DNA of 64,000 nucleotides from Bradyrhizobium jicamae. GTDB taxonomy: Bacteria; Pseudomonadota; Alphaproteobacteria; Rhizobiales; Xanthobacteraceae. The notes below the pieces were generated by a model, which made no database searches, was not told the DNA's origin, and was given only the letters and a program-made list of their open reading frames with translations. How positions within the stretch are numbered: position 1 is the first letter of the stretch; the number at the start of each line of letters is the position of its first letter. The position numbers were made by a program, and so were the translations under genes. The stretch covers positions 186,001 to 250,000 of the forward strand of contig NZ_JAFCJX010000011.1 of the NCBI RefSeq assembly GCF_018130695.1, written 5' to 3'. This document shows positions 49,981 through 59,860 of the stretch, piece by piece.

Positions 49981-50277
49981 CTCACTTCACTTTCTGATTC
50001 AACGTCTTCCGCTTCTGCTTCCGGAGAGTTTGAATCAACCTCTGAAGGTGTTGATTCAAGTTCTCATTTGCGCCGCCAGGCGGCCTTCCGCGCAGACCGG
50101 TTTCTCAAGGGAAATAACAGGGTTAGCGGCGCTTGCGAATCCTCAATCGGAATCTCAACTGGGGACGATGTTACCGCCCCGCTTGCGCGCGCTTGGCCTT
50201 CGGATAAGGCTATCAACCACAACCAAAGCGAAGCTGTAAAGCCGCCGCTCAGACGGCACAATAACGGGGGGACGGCG
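49981..50277. other. Intergenic region between TrmJ-DUF559 and the hydrolase gene
   Basis: A 297-base spacer between divergent genes. The frame of the hydrolase is open through it, but the composition is not coding. It has an AT-rich section around 49985-50070 that fits a promoter. No repeat is seen. Confidence 0.45.
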
Positions 50278-52005
50278 ATGCGCGGGCGATGGACACTGGC
50301 AATCCTGGGCGTGGTCCTGATCGTGGCGGGCGGGCTCCTTGCTCATCTCACCCAAACCGCCGGTGGCATCCGGATCGAGGACGTCAGGTTCAAGGGCGCC
50401 AAGGGCAACACCATGAGTGCCCTGCTCTACGTCCCCGCCAATGCCACAAAGCAGACCCCGGCGCCGGGCATCCTCGCCGTCCACGGCTACATCAACTCGC
50501 GCGAAACCCAGGACGGGTTCGCGATCGAGTTCGCCCGCCGCGGCTATGTCGTGCTGGCGCTGGACCAGACCGGCCATGGCTATAGCGACCCGCCATCCTT
50601 CGCCAACGGGTTCGGCGGGCCTGATGGCCTCGCCTATCTCCGCAGCCTCGACATGGTCGACAAGGCCAATATCGGCCTCGAGGGTCACTCGATGGGCGGC
50701 TGGACCGTGCTCGCGGCAGCCGCCGCGATGCCCAATGACTACAAGTCGATGGTGCTGGAGGGCTCCTCGACCGGCAAGCCGTTCGCGGCCGACGGCACCC
50801 CAACCTGGCCGCGCAACACCGCTCTGGTGTTCGCCCAGTACGAGGAATTCTCGAGCCTGATGTGGGGCGAGGAGCTCGCCCGCGACGTCACCAAGAGTCC
50901 CAAGCTCTGGGCGATGTTCGGCACCCAAGGCGCAGTCGAGCCGGGCAAGGTCTATGGCGACCCGGCAGCCGGCACCGCCCGGGTGCTGTACACGCCCGCC
51001 ATCACCCACCCGGCCGAGCACATCTCGCATGAGGCGATCGGCTACAGCCTCGACTGGTTCGCAAAAACCCTGCAGGGCGGCACCCCGCACCCGGCCGACG
51101 ACCAGATCTGGTTCCGGAAAGAACTGGGCACCCTGATCGCACTGCTCGGTTTCGTGGCACTGCTGATCGGCACCTTCGACGGCCTACTCGAGGCGCAGAT
51201 GTTCTCCCGCCTCCGCCTGCCCGCGGTGCCCGACGGCACCATGCCGCCACACGAGGCCGCGACCGGCCGGCGCTGGACCACGGCGTTCATCCTGTCCGCC
51301 TTCCTGCCGGCGCTGACCTACTACCCGGCCTTCGCGGCGGGCGGCACCTTCGTAACGCCAATGGCGTTCCTGCCACAGGGCATCACCAACCAGATCCTGG
51401 TCTGGGCCATCGTCAACGGCCTGATCACGCTGGCGCTGATGCGCTTTGCTCCGAAGCGGACGGGCCGGAGCGGACTGCTCGGACAGTCGCTGGTGATCGC
51501 GGTCGCCTCGGTGGCGGTCGGCTATGCGGCGCTGTGGCTCGCCGACCTCGCCTTCAAGATCGACTTCCGATTCTGGATCATCGCGCTCAAGTTGATGAGC
51601 GTGAAGCAATTCATGATCTTCCTGATCTATTTGATTCCATTCACGGCGTTTTTCGTCGTGGCGCTGCACGTGCTGCATCGGAATTTCTCGACCATGGAGG
51701 CGCCGCGGCTGGCGCTTTACCTGACCAACATCCTGGCGCTGACGTCAGGTTTCATCGTGCTGCTGGTCCTGCAATACGGCACGCTGTGGCTGACCGGAAA
51801 ACTGTTCAACCCGATCCCCGATCCCGGCTTCGTGCCGCTCTCGACCATCGTCGCGATCCAGTTCGTGCCGCTGCTCGCGATCGTCGCCGTGATCGCGACC
51901 TTCACCTGGCGGCGGACCGGATCGAGCCTGCCGGGGGCGCTGATCTCGGGCCTGTTCGTGACCTGGTACATCGTGGCGGGGACGGCGACGCAGGCTGCTT
52001 TTTAG
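50278..52005 (+). CDS. Alpha/beta hydrolase fused to a multi-pass membrane domain
   Basis: A 575-residue protein. After an N-terminal anchor (LAILGVVLIVAGGLLAHL) comes a hydrolase part of about 260 residues with HGYINSRETQDGFAIEF, LDQTGHGYS and the nucleophile elbow EGHSMGGW. The C-terminal half (from about residue 285) has seven or so hydrophobic helices (FVALLIGTFDGLL, NQILVWAIVNGLITLAL, YLTNILALTSGFIVLLV). Such fusions are rarely characterised. The frame is open far upstream, but the ATG at 50278 after GGGGGGA is the sensible start. Confidence 0.8.
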   Translation: MRGRWTLAILGVVLIVAGGLLAHLTQTAGGIRIEDVRFKGAKGNTMSALLYVPANATKQTPAPGILAVHGYINSRETQDGFAIEFARRGYVVLALDQTGHGYSDPPSFANGFGGPDGLAYLRSLDMVDKANIGLEGHSMGGWTVLAAAAAMPNDYKSMVLEGSSTGKPFAADGTPTWPRNTALVFAQYEEFSSLMWGEELARDVTKSPKLWAMFGTQGAVEPGKVYGDPAAGTARVLYTPAITHPAEHISHEAIGYSLDWFAKTLQGGTPHPADDQIWFRKELGTLIALLGFVALLIGTFDGLLEAQMFSRLRLPAVPDGTMPPHEAATGRRWTTAFILSAFLPALTYYPAFAAGGTFVTPMAFLPQGITNQILVWAIVNGLITLALMRFAPKRTGRSGLLGQSLVIAVASVAVGYAALWLADLAFKIDFRFWIIALKLMSVKQFMIFLIYLIPFTAFFVVALHVLHRNFSTMEAPRLALYLTNILALTSGFIVLLVLQYGTLWLTGKLFNPIPDPGFVPLSTIVAIQFVPLLAIVAVIATFTWRRTGSSLPGALISGLFVTWYIVAGTATQAAF

Positions 52006-52131
52006 GACTAAAAGATGGGCTGAAAGTGCATAACCGCTCCGCTTCCGCCTGCCTCCGGGCGGTGCTATAGCGCGGGGATAATTCACCCCCCGCCGTCAAA
52101 AGCGCGCTGTTCCCAAGAGGGCCCCTCCGTC

Positions 52132-53346
52132 ATGGCAAAAATCAAGGTATCCAATCCCGTCGTCGAGCTCGATGGCGACGAGATGACCCGGATCATCTGG
52201 CAGTACATCAAGGACAAGCTGATCACCCCGTTCCTGGATGTCGACCTGCTCTATTTCGACCTGGGCATGGAATACCGCGACAAGACCAATGACCAGGTGA
52301 CCATCGACGCTGCGGAAGCGATCAAGAAGGTCGGCGTCGGCGTCAAATGCGCCACCATCACCCCGGACGAGGCCCGGGTGGAGGAGTTCAAGCTCAAGCA
52401 GATGTGGAAGTCGCCGAACGGCACCATCCGCAACATCCTGGGCGGCTGCATCTTCCGCGAGCCGATCATCTGCAAGAACGTGCCGCGCCTGGTGCCCGGC
52501 TGGAGCAAGCCGATCATCATCGGCCGCCACGCCTATGGCGACCAGTACCGCGCCACCGACATCAAGTTCCCCGGCAAGGGCACCCTGTCGATGAAGTTCG
52601 TCGGCGAGGACGGCACCGTGATCGAGAAGGAAGTGTTCAAGGCGCCCGGCGCCGGCGTCGCGATGGAGATGTACAATCTCGACGACTCCATCATCGATTT
52701 CGCCCGCGCCTCCTTCAACTACGGCCTGATGCGGAACTACCCGGTCTATCTCTCGACCAAGAACACCATCCTCAAGGTCTATGACGGCCGCTTCAAGGAC
52801 ATATTCCAGGACGTCTACGACCGCGAGTTCAAGAAGGAATTCGAGGCCAAGCGGCTGACCTACGAACACCGCCTGATCGACGACATGGTCGCCTCGGCGC
52901 TGAAGTGGTCCGGCGGTTACGTCTGGGCCTGCAAGAACTATGACGGCGACGTGCAGTCCGACACCGTTGCTCAAGGTTATGGCTCGCTCGGCCTGATGAC
53001 CTCGGTGCTGCTGACCCCGGACGGCCAGACCGTCGAGGCCGAAGCCGCCCACGGCACTGTGACCCGCCACTACCGCGAGCACCAGAAGGGCAAGGAGACC
53101 TCGACCAACTCGATCGCGTCGATCTTCGCCTGGACCCGTGGCCTCGCCCACCGCGCCAAGCTCGACAACAATCCGGAGCTGGCCAAGTTCGCGTCGACGC
53201 TGGAGAAGGTCTGCGTCGACACCGTCGAGCAAGGCTACATGACCAAGGACCTCGCGCTGCTGGTCGGCGCCGACCAGCGCTGGCTGTCGACCACCGGGTT
53301 CCTGGACAAGGTTGCTGACAATCTCGTGAAGGCGATGGCGGCTTAA
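52132..53346 (+). CDS. icd: Isocitrate dehydrogenase (NADP), eukaryotic type
   Basis: A 404-residue enzyme of the dimeric IDH class also found in eukaryotes: KVSNPVVELDGDEMTRIIW, CATITPDEARVEEFKLKQMWKSPNGTIRNIL and GSLGLMTSVLLTPDG. It oxidises isocitrate to 2-oxoglutarate, making NADPH, in the TCA cycle. The length is typical. It is a single transcription unit with a hairpin after it. Confidence 0.97.
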   Translation: MAKIKVSNPVVELDGDEMTRIIWQYIKDKLITPFLDVDLLYFDLGMEYRDKTNDQVTIDAAEAIKKVGVGVKCATITPDEARVEEFKLKQMWKSPNGTIRNILGGCIFREPIICKNVPRLVPGWSKPIIIGRHAYGDQYRATDIKFPGKGTLSMKFVGEDGTVIEKEVFKAPGAGVAMEMYNLDDSIIDFARASFNYGLMRNYPVYLSTKNTILKVYDGRFKDIFQDVYDREFKKEFEAKRLTYEHRLIDDMVASALKWSGGYVWACKNYDGDVQSDTVAQGYGSLGLMTSVLLTPDGQTVEAEAAHGTVTRHYREHQKGKETSTNSIASIFAWTRGLAHRAKLDNNPELAKFASTLEKVCVDTVEQGYMTKDLALLVGADQRWLSTTGFLDKVADNLVKAMAA

Positions 53347-53393
53347 CGGCTGCCCCTGAATGATTTCGCCTGATCGGGGTTAGACATCATTAT

Positions 53394-53425
53394 GGGCCGC
53401 GCCCACGCGCGGCCCATTCATTTTG
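53394..53425 (+). terminator. Terminator-like hairpin after icd
   Basis: A perfect 9-bp stem GGGCCGCGC / GCGCGGCCC with loop CCAC, then ATTCATTTTG. It lies 47 bases after the icd stop and just before the DUF3455 gene. Confidence 0.7.
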
Positions 53426-53448
53426 ATACGATCGCGCGGAGCCCGCTC

Positions 53449-53955
53449 ATGCCCATCAAGAAGTTCACCGTCCCCTGCCTGCTGCTCACGGCCGTGATCA
53501 GCCCGGCCGCAGTCGCGCAGTCGGCACTGCCCGACGCCATCGCCGCGCGCGGCGAGACCGCAATCCTCACAGTCCACGCGGAGGGCGCGCAGGTCTACGA
53601 ATGCAAGGCCGTCGCCGACGGCAAGCTCGCCTGGGCCTTCCGCGAGCCGGTCGCCACGCTGATGTCGGAAGGCAAGACCGTCGGCCGGCATTATGCCGGC
53701 CCGAATTGGGACCATGTCGACGGCAGCGGCGTGCTCGCCCGCGCCGCCGGCAACGCGCCGGGCGCCACGGCTGCCGACATTCCCTGGCTGAAGCTCGAGG
53801 TGATCTCGCAGCGCGGCTCGGGCACGCTGACCGGCGTCACCACCGTGCAGCGGATCAATACGGTCGGCGGCAAGCTCGACGGTGCCTGTGAAAAAGCCGG
53901 CGCGACGAAGAGCGCACCCTACTCGGCCGACTACGTGTTCCTGAAGAAGGGCTAG
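53449..53955 (+). CDS. Exported DUF3455 protein
   Basis: A 168-residue protein with a signal peptide (MPIKKFTVPCLLLTAVISPAAVA). The DUF3455 pattern is visible: HAEGAQVYECKA, WAFREPVATLMSEGKTVGRHYAGPNWDHVDGS, and WLKLEVISQRGSGTLTGVTTVQRINTVGG. Function unknown; the Cys pair (in QVYECKA and DGACEKAG) may form a disulfide. The ATG at 53449 has GGAG upstream; the in-frame ATG at 53392 sits in the hairpin and is rejected. Confidence 0.87.
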   Translation: MPIKKFTVPCLLLTAVISPAAVAQSALPDAIAARGETAILTVHAEGAQVYECKAVADGKLAWAFREPVATLMSEGKTVGRHYAGPNWDHVDGSGVLARAAGNAPGATAADIPWLKLEVISQRGSGTLTGVTTVQRINTVGGKLDGACEKAGATKSAPYSADYVFLKKG

Positions 53956-53964
53956 CTGGGGCTG

Positions 53965-55209
53965 CTAGTCCCGATGCCCGCCGTCCCCATCGGCCGGCTC
54001 GGCCTGGGCGATCTCGGCCTCGGCAACATCGCCGCCGGCACTGTCGGCCATCCGCGCCTCGGCGGTCTCCTTCACATGCGAGGCCAGCGCCGGCAGCCGC
54101 TCGATCAGCGCATGAAAGTCCTGCGCGTCGAGCGCGAGCAGTTTGGTCTTGCGGGTCGCCGTGACCGTCCCGGACCGCTTGGTCCGCCGGAGCAGCGCGA
54201 TCTCACCGAAGAAGGTGCCGTCCGACATCCGCACCCGCTGGCTCGGCAGTTCGATCTCGACCTCGCCGGCGGTGATGAAATACATCGACGTGGCCGCATC
54301 GCCTCGCCGCACCAGCACCTCGCCCGCCTCGATGGTGCGCGAGCGCAGCAGCCGCATGATGTCTGATATCTCGGCCGCACCGAGATGCGAGAACAGCGGC
54401 ACCCGGGCCAGCATGCCCCAGGTGACGACGAAGTCGCGCCGCCGCACCTCATCGGCAAAGGCGGTCGAGACGATCGCAACCGGCAGCGCGATCATCGCGA
54501 AGCCGACCACGATGGCGACCACCGAGACCATCTTGCCGAGCGGCGTCGCCGGCACCACGTCGCCATAGCCGACGGTGCCGAGCGTCACGATCGCCCACCA
54601 CATCGCCTGCGGCATGGTGCCGAACTTGTCGGGCTGCACATTGTGCTCGATGGCGAAGAGCAAGGAAGCGAACAGCAGCACGGCGCCGGTCAGGATCACG
54701 ATGCAGCCGAACAACGTGCGCCGCTCGGCATGCAGCGCGGCCAAGAGCGAGCGCATCGCCGGCGAATAGCGCACCAGCTTGAGGAACGGCAGCAGGCCGA
54801 ACAGCACCAGCCAATGCCGGTCGCCGAGCGCAAGCGCGATGCCCGACGGCAGGAAGGCCAGCAGATCGATGATGCCGAGGCTGGAGAAGGCATATTCGAG
54901 CCGGGCCCTCGTCGGCGTCATGTCGCGCAGGGAATGGCCGACGATGCTCCAGAGCCGGGCGGCGTATTCCAGCGCAAACGCCGCGACGGCCGCGACCTCG
55001 ATGGTCGTGAACAGCCAATAGAACTGCGCGTCGTATTCCGGCACCGAGGCCAGGATCGCCGCCAGCACGTCGAGGACGATGATGGCGATGATCAGCCGGA
55101 CGAAGCGCGAGCCGACCGAGTAGGGCAAATGGTCGTGCTCGAGCAGTTCGTAGAGACGGTCCCGCAAATCCGGATCGCTGATCGCGCGCTTGCCCGGAAC
55201 CGTCGCCAC
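53965..55209 (-). CDS. Cyclic-nucleotide-gated potassium channel (MlotiK1-like)
   Basis: A 414-residue ion channel. It has six helices, the selectivity filter TVGYGD at 212-217, and a C-terminal cyclic-nucleotide-binding domain (VPLFSHLGAAEISDIMRLLRS, SMYFITAGEVEIELP, FFGEIALLRRTKRSGTVTA with the phosphate-binding Arg). S4 (RHWLVLFGLLPFLKLVRYSP) has few charges, as in MlotiK1, so it is probably gated by cAMP and not by voltage. The last 35 residues are an acidic tail. It lies downstream of alaS, 12 bases apart, on the same strand. Confidence 0.92.
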   Translation of the reverse strand: MATVPGKRAISDPDLRDRLYELLEHDHLPYSVGSRFVRLIIAIIVLDVLAAILASVPEYDAQFYWLFTTIEVAAVAAFALEYAARLWSIVGHSLRDMTPTRARLEYAFSSLGIIDLLAFLPSGIALALGDRHWLVLFGLLPFLKLVRYSPAMRSLLAALHAERRTLFGCIVILTGAVLLFASLLFAIEHNVQPDKFGTMPQAMWWAIVTLGTVGYGDVVPATPLGKMVSVVAIVVGFAMIALPVAIVSTAFADEVRRRDFVVTWGMLARVPLFSHLGAAEISDIMRLLRSRTIEAGEVLVRRGDAATSMYFITAGEVEIELPSQRVRMSDGTFFGEIALLRRTKRSGTVTATRKTKLLALDAQDFHALIERLPALASHVKETAEARMADSAGGDVAEAEIAQAEPADGDGGHRD

Positions 55210-55221
55210 GTGAGGCCTCCG

Positions 55222-57894
<2,673 letters not shown>

Positions 57895-58098
57895 GTTCAT
57901 CCAATCGGGCAAAGAGGCCGGATCAGGCGCAAACTGCATTCATTTCCGGCCGAACGCTTTTAGACATTGCGGGCCGCGGTGTCCAGAAACTGTGCAGGCG
58001 GATCATAGACTTGCCGCACCAGCGTAAGAGCCGTTGATAGCCCTTCAGGGTGCGTTGACAGCCCTGGTGGTGCCGTGTTTCTTACCTACCTATTGTTA

Positions 58099-58270
58099 CG
58101 TCACGTCGGGAGAGACCGGCTTCATCGCCGGCGCCGAAGGAGCAACCGCCCCGGAAACTCTCAGGCAAAAGGACCGTGTGACGTCCGACATCTGGAAAGA
58201 GGCGCCGAGGGCTTTGGCCTGGACGCGTCCGCCGACGGGATAATACTCTCAGGCACAGCGACAGATGGGG
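58099..58270 (+). promoter_or_regulatory. Tandem glycine riboswitch
   Basis: Two glycine aptamers in series. Aptamer 1 (about 58099-58185) has CGGGAGAGACCGG, GCCGAAGGAGCAA and CTCTCAGGCAAAAGGACCG. Aptamer 2 (about 58186-58270) has CTGGAAAGAGGCGC, GCCGACGGGATAA, ACTCTCAGGCACAGCGACAG. These are the conserved gcvT-motif blocks. It lies 58 bases upstream of gcvT, as in other bacteria, and in glycine excess turns on the cleavage genes. Confidence 0.95.
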
Positions 58271-58283
58271 CTTTCTGCAGGTT

Positions 58284-58310
58284 TCCCAGGGGGAATGGTC
58301 CCCGGCGGGA
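58284..58310 (+). promoter_or_regulatory. Hairpin between riboswitch and gcvT (possible expression platform)
   Basis: TCCC at 58284-58287 and GGGA at 58307-58310 form an outer stem, and GGGGA / TCCCC an inner one, with loop ATGG-like. It ends 17 bases before the gcvT start and could act together with the riboswitch on translation. No T tract is seen. Confidence 0.5.
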
Positions 58311-58327
58311 ACCGCGAGGGCCTACGA

Positions 58328-59473
58328 ATGCTTGCACCCGACAATTCCCCGCTGAAAAAGACCCCGCTGCACGCGCTGCACCTGGCGCGCGGCGCCAAGA
58401 TGGTGCCGTTCGCGGGCTATGACATGCCGGTGCAATATGTTGCCGGCGTGCTGAAGGAACATCTGCACACCCGCAGCCAGGCCGGGTTGTTTGACGTCTC
58501 CCATATGGGCCAGCTCACGCTTCGGGCGAAATCCGGCAAGGTTGCCGATGCCGCCCTCGCCCTGGAAAGGTTGGTGCCGCAAGACATCCTCAGCGTCGCG
58601 CCGGGCCGGCAGCGCTACGCGCAATTCACCAACAGCGACGGCGGTCTGCTCGACGACCTCATGGTCGCGAATTTCGGCGATCACCTGTTCGTGGTGGTCA
58701 ACGCCGCCTGCAAGGAAGACGACGAGGCGCATCTGCGCGCGAATCTCTCCGACACCTGCGAGATCGTCTCCCTCGCCGAGCGCGCGCTGATCGCGCTGCA
58801 GGGGCCAAAGGCCGAATCGGCACTGGCGAAATTTTGTGCAGATGTCGGTTCGATGAAATTCATGGATGCGGGACCGCGCCGCGTCGGTGACATCGACTGC
58901 TTCGTCTCGCGCTCCGGCTATACCGGCGAGGACGGCTTTGAGATCTCGGTGCCGTCGGACAAGGCCGAATCGCTGGTCACCGCCCTGCTCGACAATCCCG
59001 ACGTGCTGCCGATCGGGCTCGGCGCGCGCGACAGCCTGCGGCTCGAAGCCGGGCTCTGCCTCTACGGCCACGACATCGACACCACGACGACGCCGGTCGA
59101 AGGCGCGCTGGAGTGGTCGGTGCAGAAGGCGCGTCGCGGCGGCGGCGCCCGCGCCGGCGGTTTTCCGGGCGCGGACAATATCCTCGCGCAGTTCGCGCAT
59201 GGCGCGGCACGACGACGCGTTGGCCTTCGGCCCGAGGGCCGCGCGCCGGTGCGCGAGGGCGCACTGCTGTTTGCGGATGCGACCTCGGCCGATCCGGTCG
59301 GCAAGGTGACGTCAGGCGGTTTCGGCCCGAGCCTGAATGCGCCGGTGGCCATGGGTTATGTACCCACCTCGCTTTCGACCGTCGACACCACCGTGTTCGC
59401 CGAAGTGCGCGGCCAGCGGCTGCCGCTCAAGGTCGCCGCCACACCTTTCGTTCCCAATACCTACAAACGCTAA
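58328..59473 (+). CDS. gcvT: Glycine cleavage system aminomethyltransferase (T protein)
   Basis: A 381-residue protein that moves the methylene group from the lipoyl H protein to tetrahydrofolate. Landmarks: PLHALHLARGAKMVPFAGYDMPVQY, GLFDVSHMGQLTLR and SGYTGEDGFEISVP, and the C-terminal barrel with VGLRPEGRAPVREG. The start is the ATG at 58328 with GAGG upstream; the frame's earlier ATG lies in the leader. It is first in the gcvT-gcvH-gcvP operon. Confidence 0.96.
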   Translation: MLAPDNSPLKKTPLHALHLARGAKMVPFAGYDMPVQYVAGVLKEHLHTRSQAGLFDVSHMGQLTLRAKSGKVADAALALERLVPQDILSVAPGRQRYAQFTNSDGGLLDDLMVANFGDHLFVVVNAACKEDDEAHLRANLSDTCEIVSLAERALIALQGPKAESALAKFCADVGSMKFMDAGPRRVGDIDCFVSRSGYTGEDGFEISVPSDKAESLVTALLDNPDVLPIGLGARDSLRLEAGLCLYGHDIDTTTTPVEGALEWSVQKARRGGGARAGGFPGADNILAQFAHGAARRRVGLRPEGRAPVREGALLFADATSADPVGKVTSGGFGPSLNAPVAMGYVPTSLSTVDTTVFAEVRGQRLPLKVAATPFVPNTYKR

Positions 59474-59483
59474 AGGAAGTTTC

Positions 59484-59849
59484 ATGACGACGCTCTACAC
59501 GTCCGACCACGAATGGCTCCAGATCGAGGGCGATGTCGCAACCATCGGCATCACGGACTACGCGCAGTCCCAGCTCGGCGACGTCGTGTTCGTCGAACTG
59601 CCGAAGCTCGGCCGCAGCCTGAAGAAGGCGGAAGCCGCAGCCGTCGTTGAATCCGTCAAGGCCGCCTCCGACGTCTACGCGCCGATCACGGGTGAAGTGG
59701 TCGAGATCAACGACGCGCTCGCCGCCGATCCCGCGCTGGTCAATTCCGACGCCGGCAGCAAGGCGTGGTTCTTCAAGATCAAGATGGCCGACAAGAGCGA
59801 GCTCGACGGATTGATGGACGAAGCCGCCTACGCCGCGCACACCGCCTAA
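59484..59849 (+). CDS. gcvH: Glycine cleavage system H protein
   Basis: A 121-residue lipoyl carrier protein: YTSDHEWLQIEGDVATIGITDYAQSQLGD, with the lipoyl lysine in VVESVKAASDVYAPITGEVVEIN. The lysine is carried by the ESVKAASD loop, as usual. It lies 10 bases after gcvT and 11 bases before gcvP, with an AAAGGAAG ribosome site. Confidence 0.97.
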   Translation: MTTLYTSDHEWLQIEGDVATIGITDYAQSQLGDVVFVELPKLGRSLKKAEAAAVVESVKAASDVYAPITGEVVEINDALAADPALVNSDAGSKAWFFKIKMADKSELDGLMDEAAYAAHTA

Positions 59850-59860
59850 AGGATTTGCCC

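Noticed and set aside
48448..50277. Upstream extension of the membrane hydrolase frame by about 610 codons
   Set aside because: The extension runs through a repeat and antisense to TrmJ-DUF559; a good ATG with ribosome site and signal-anchor is at 50278.
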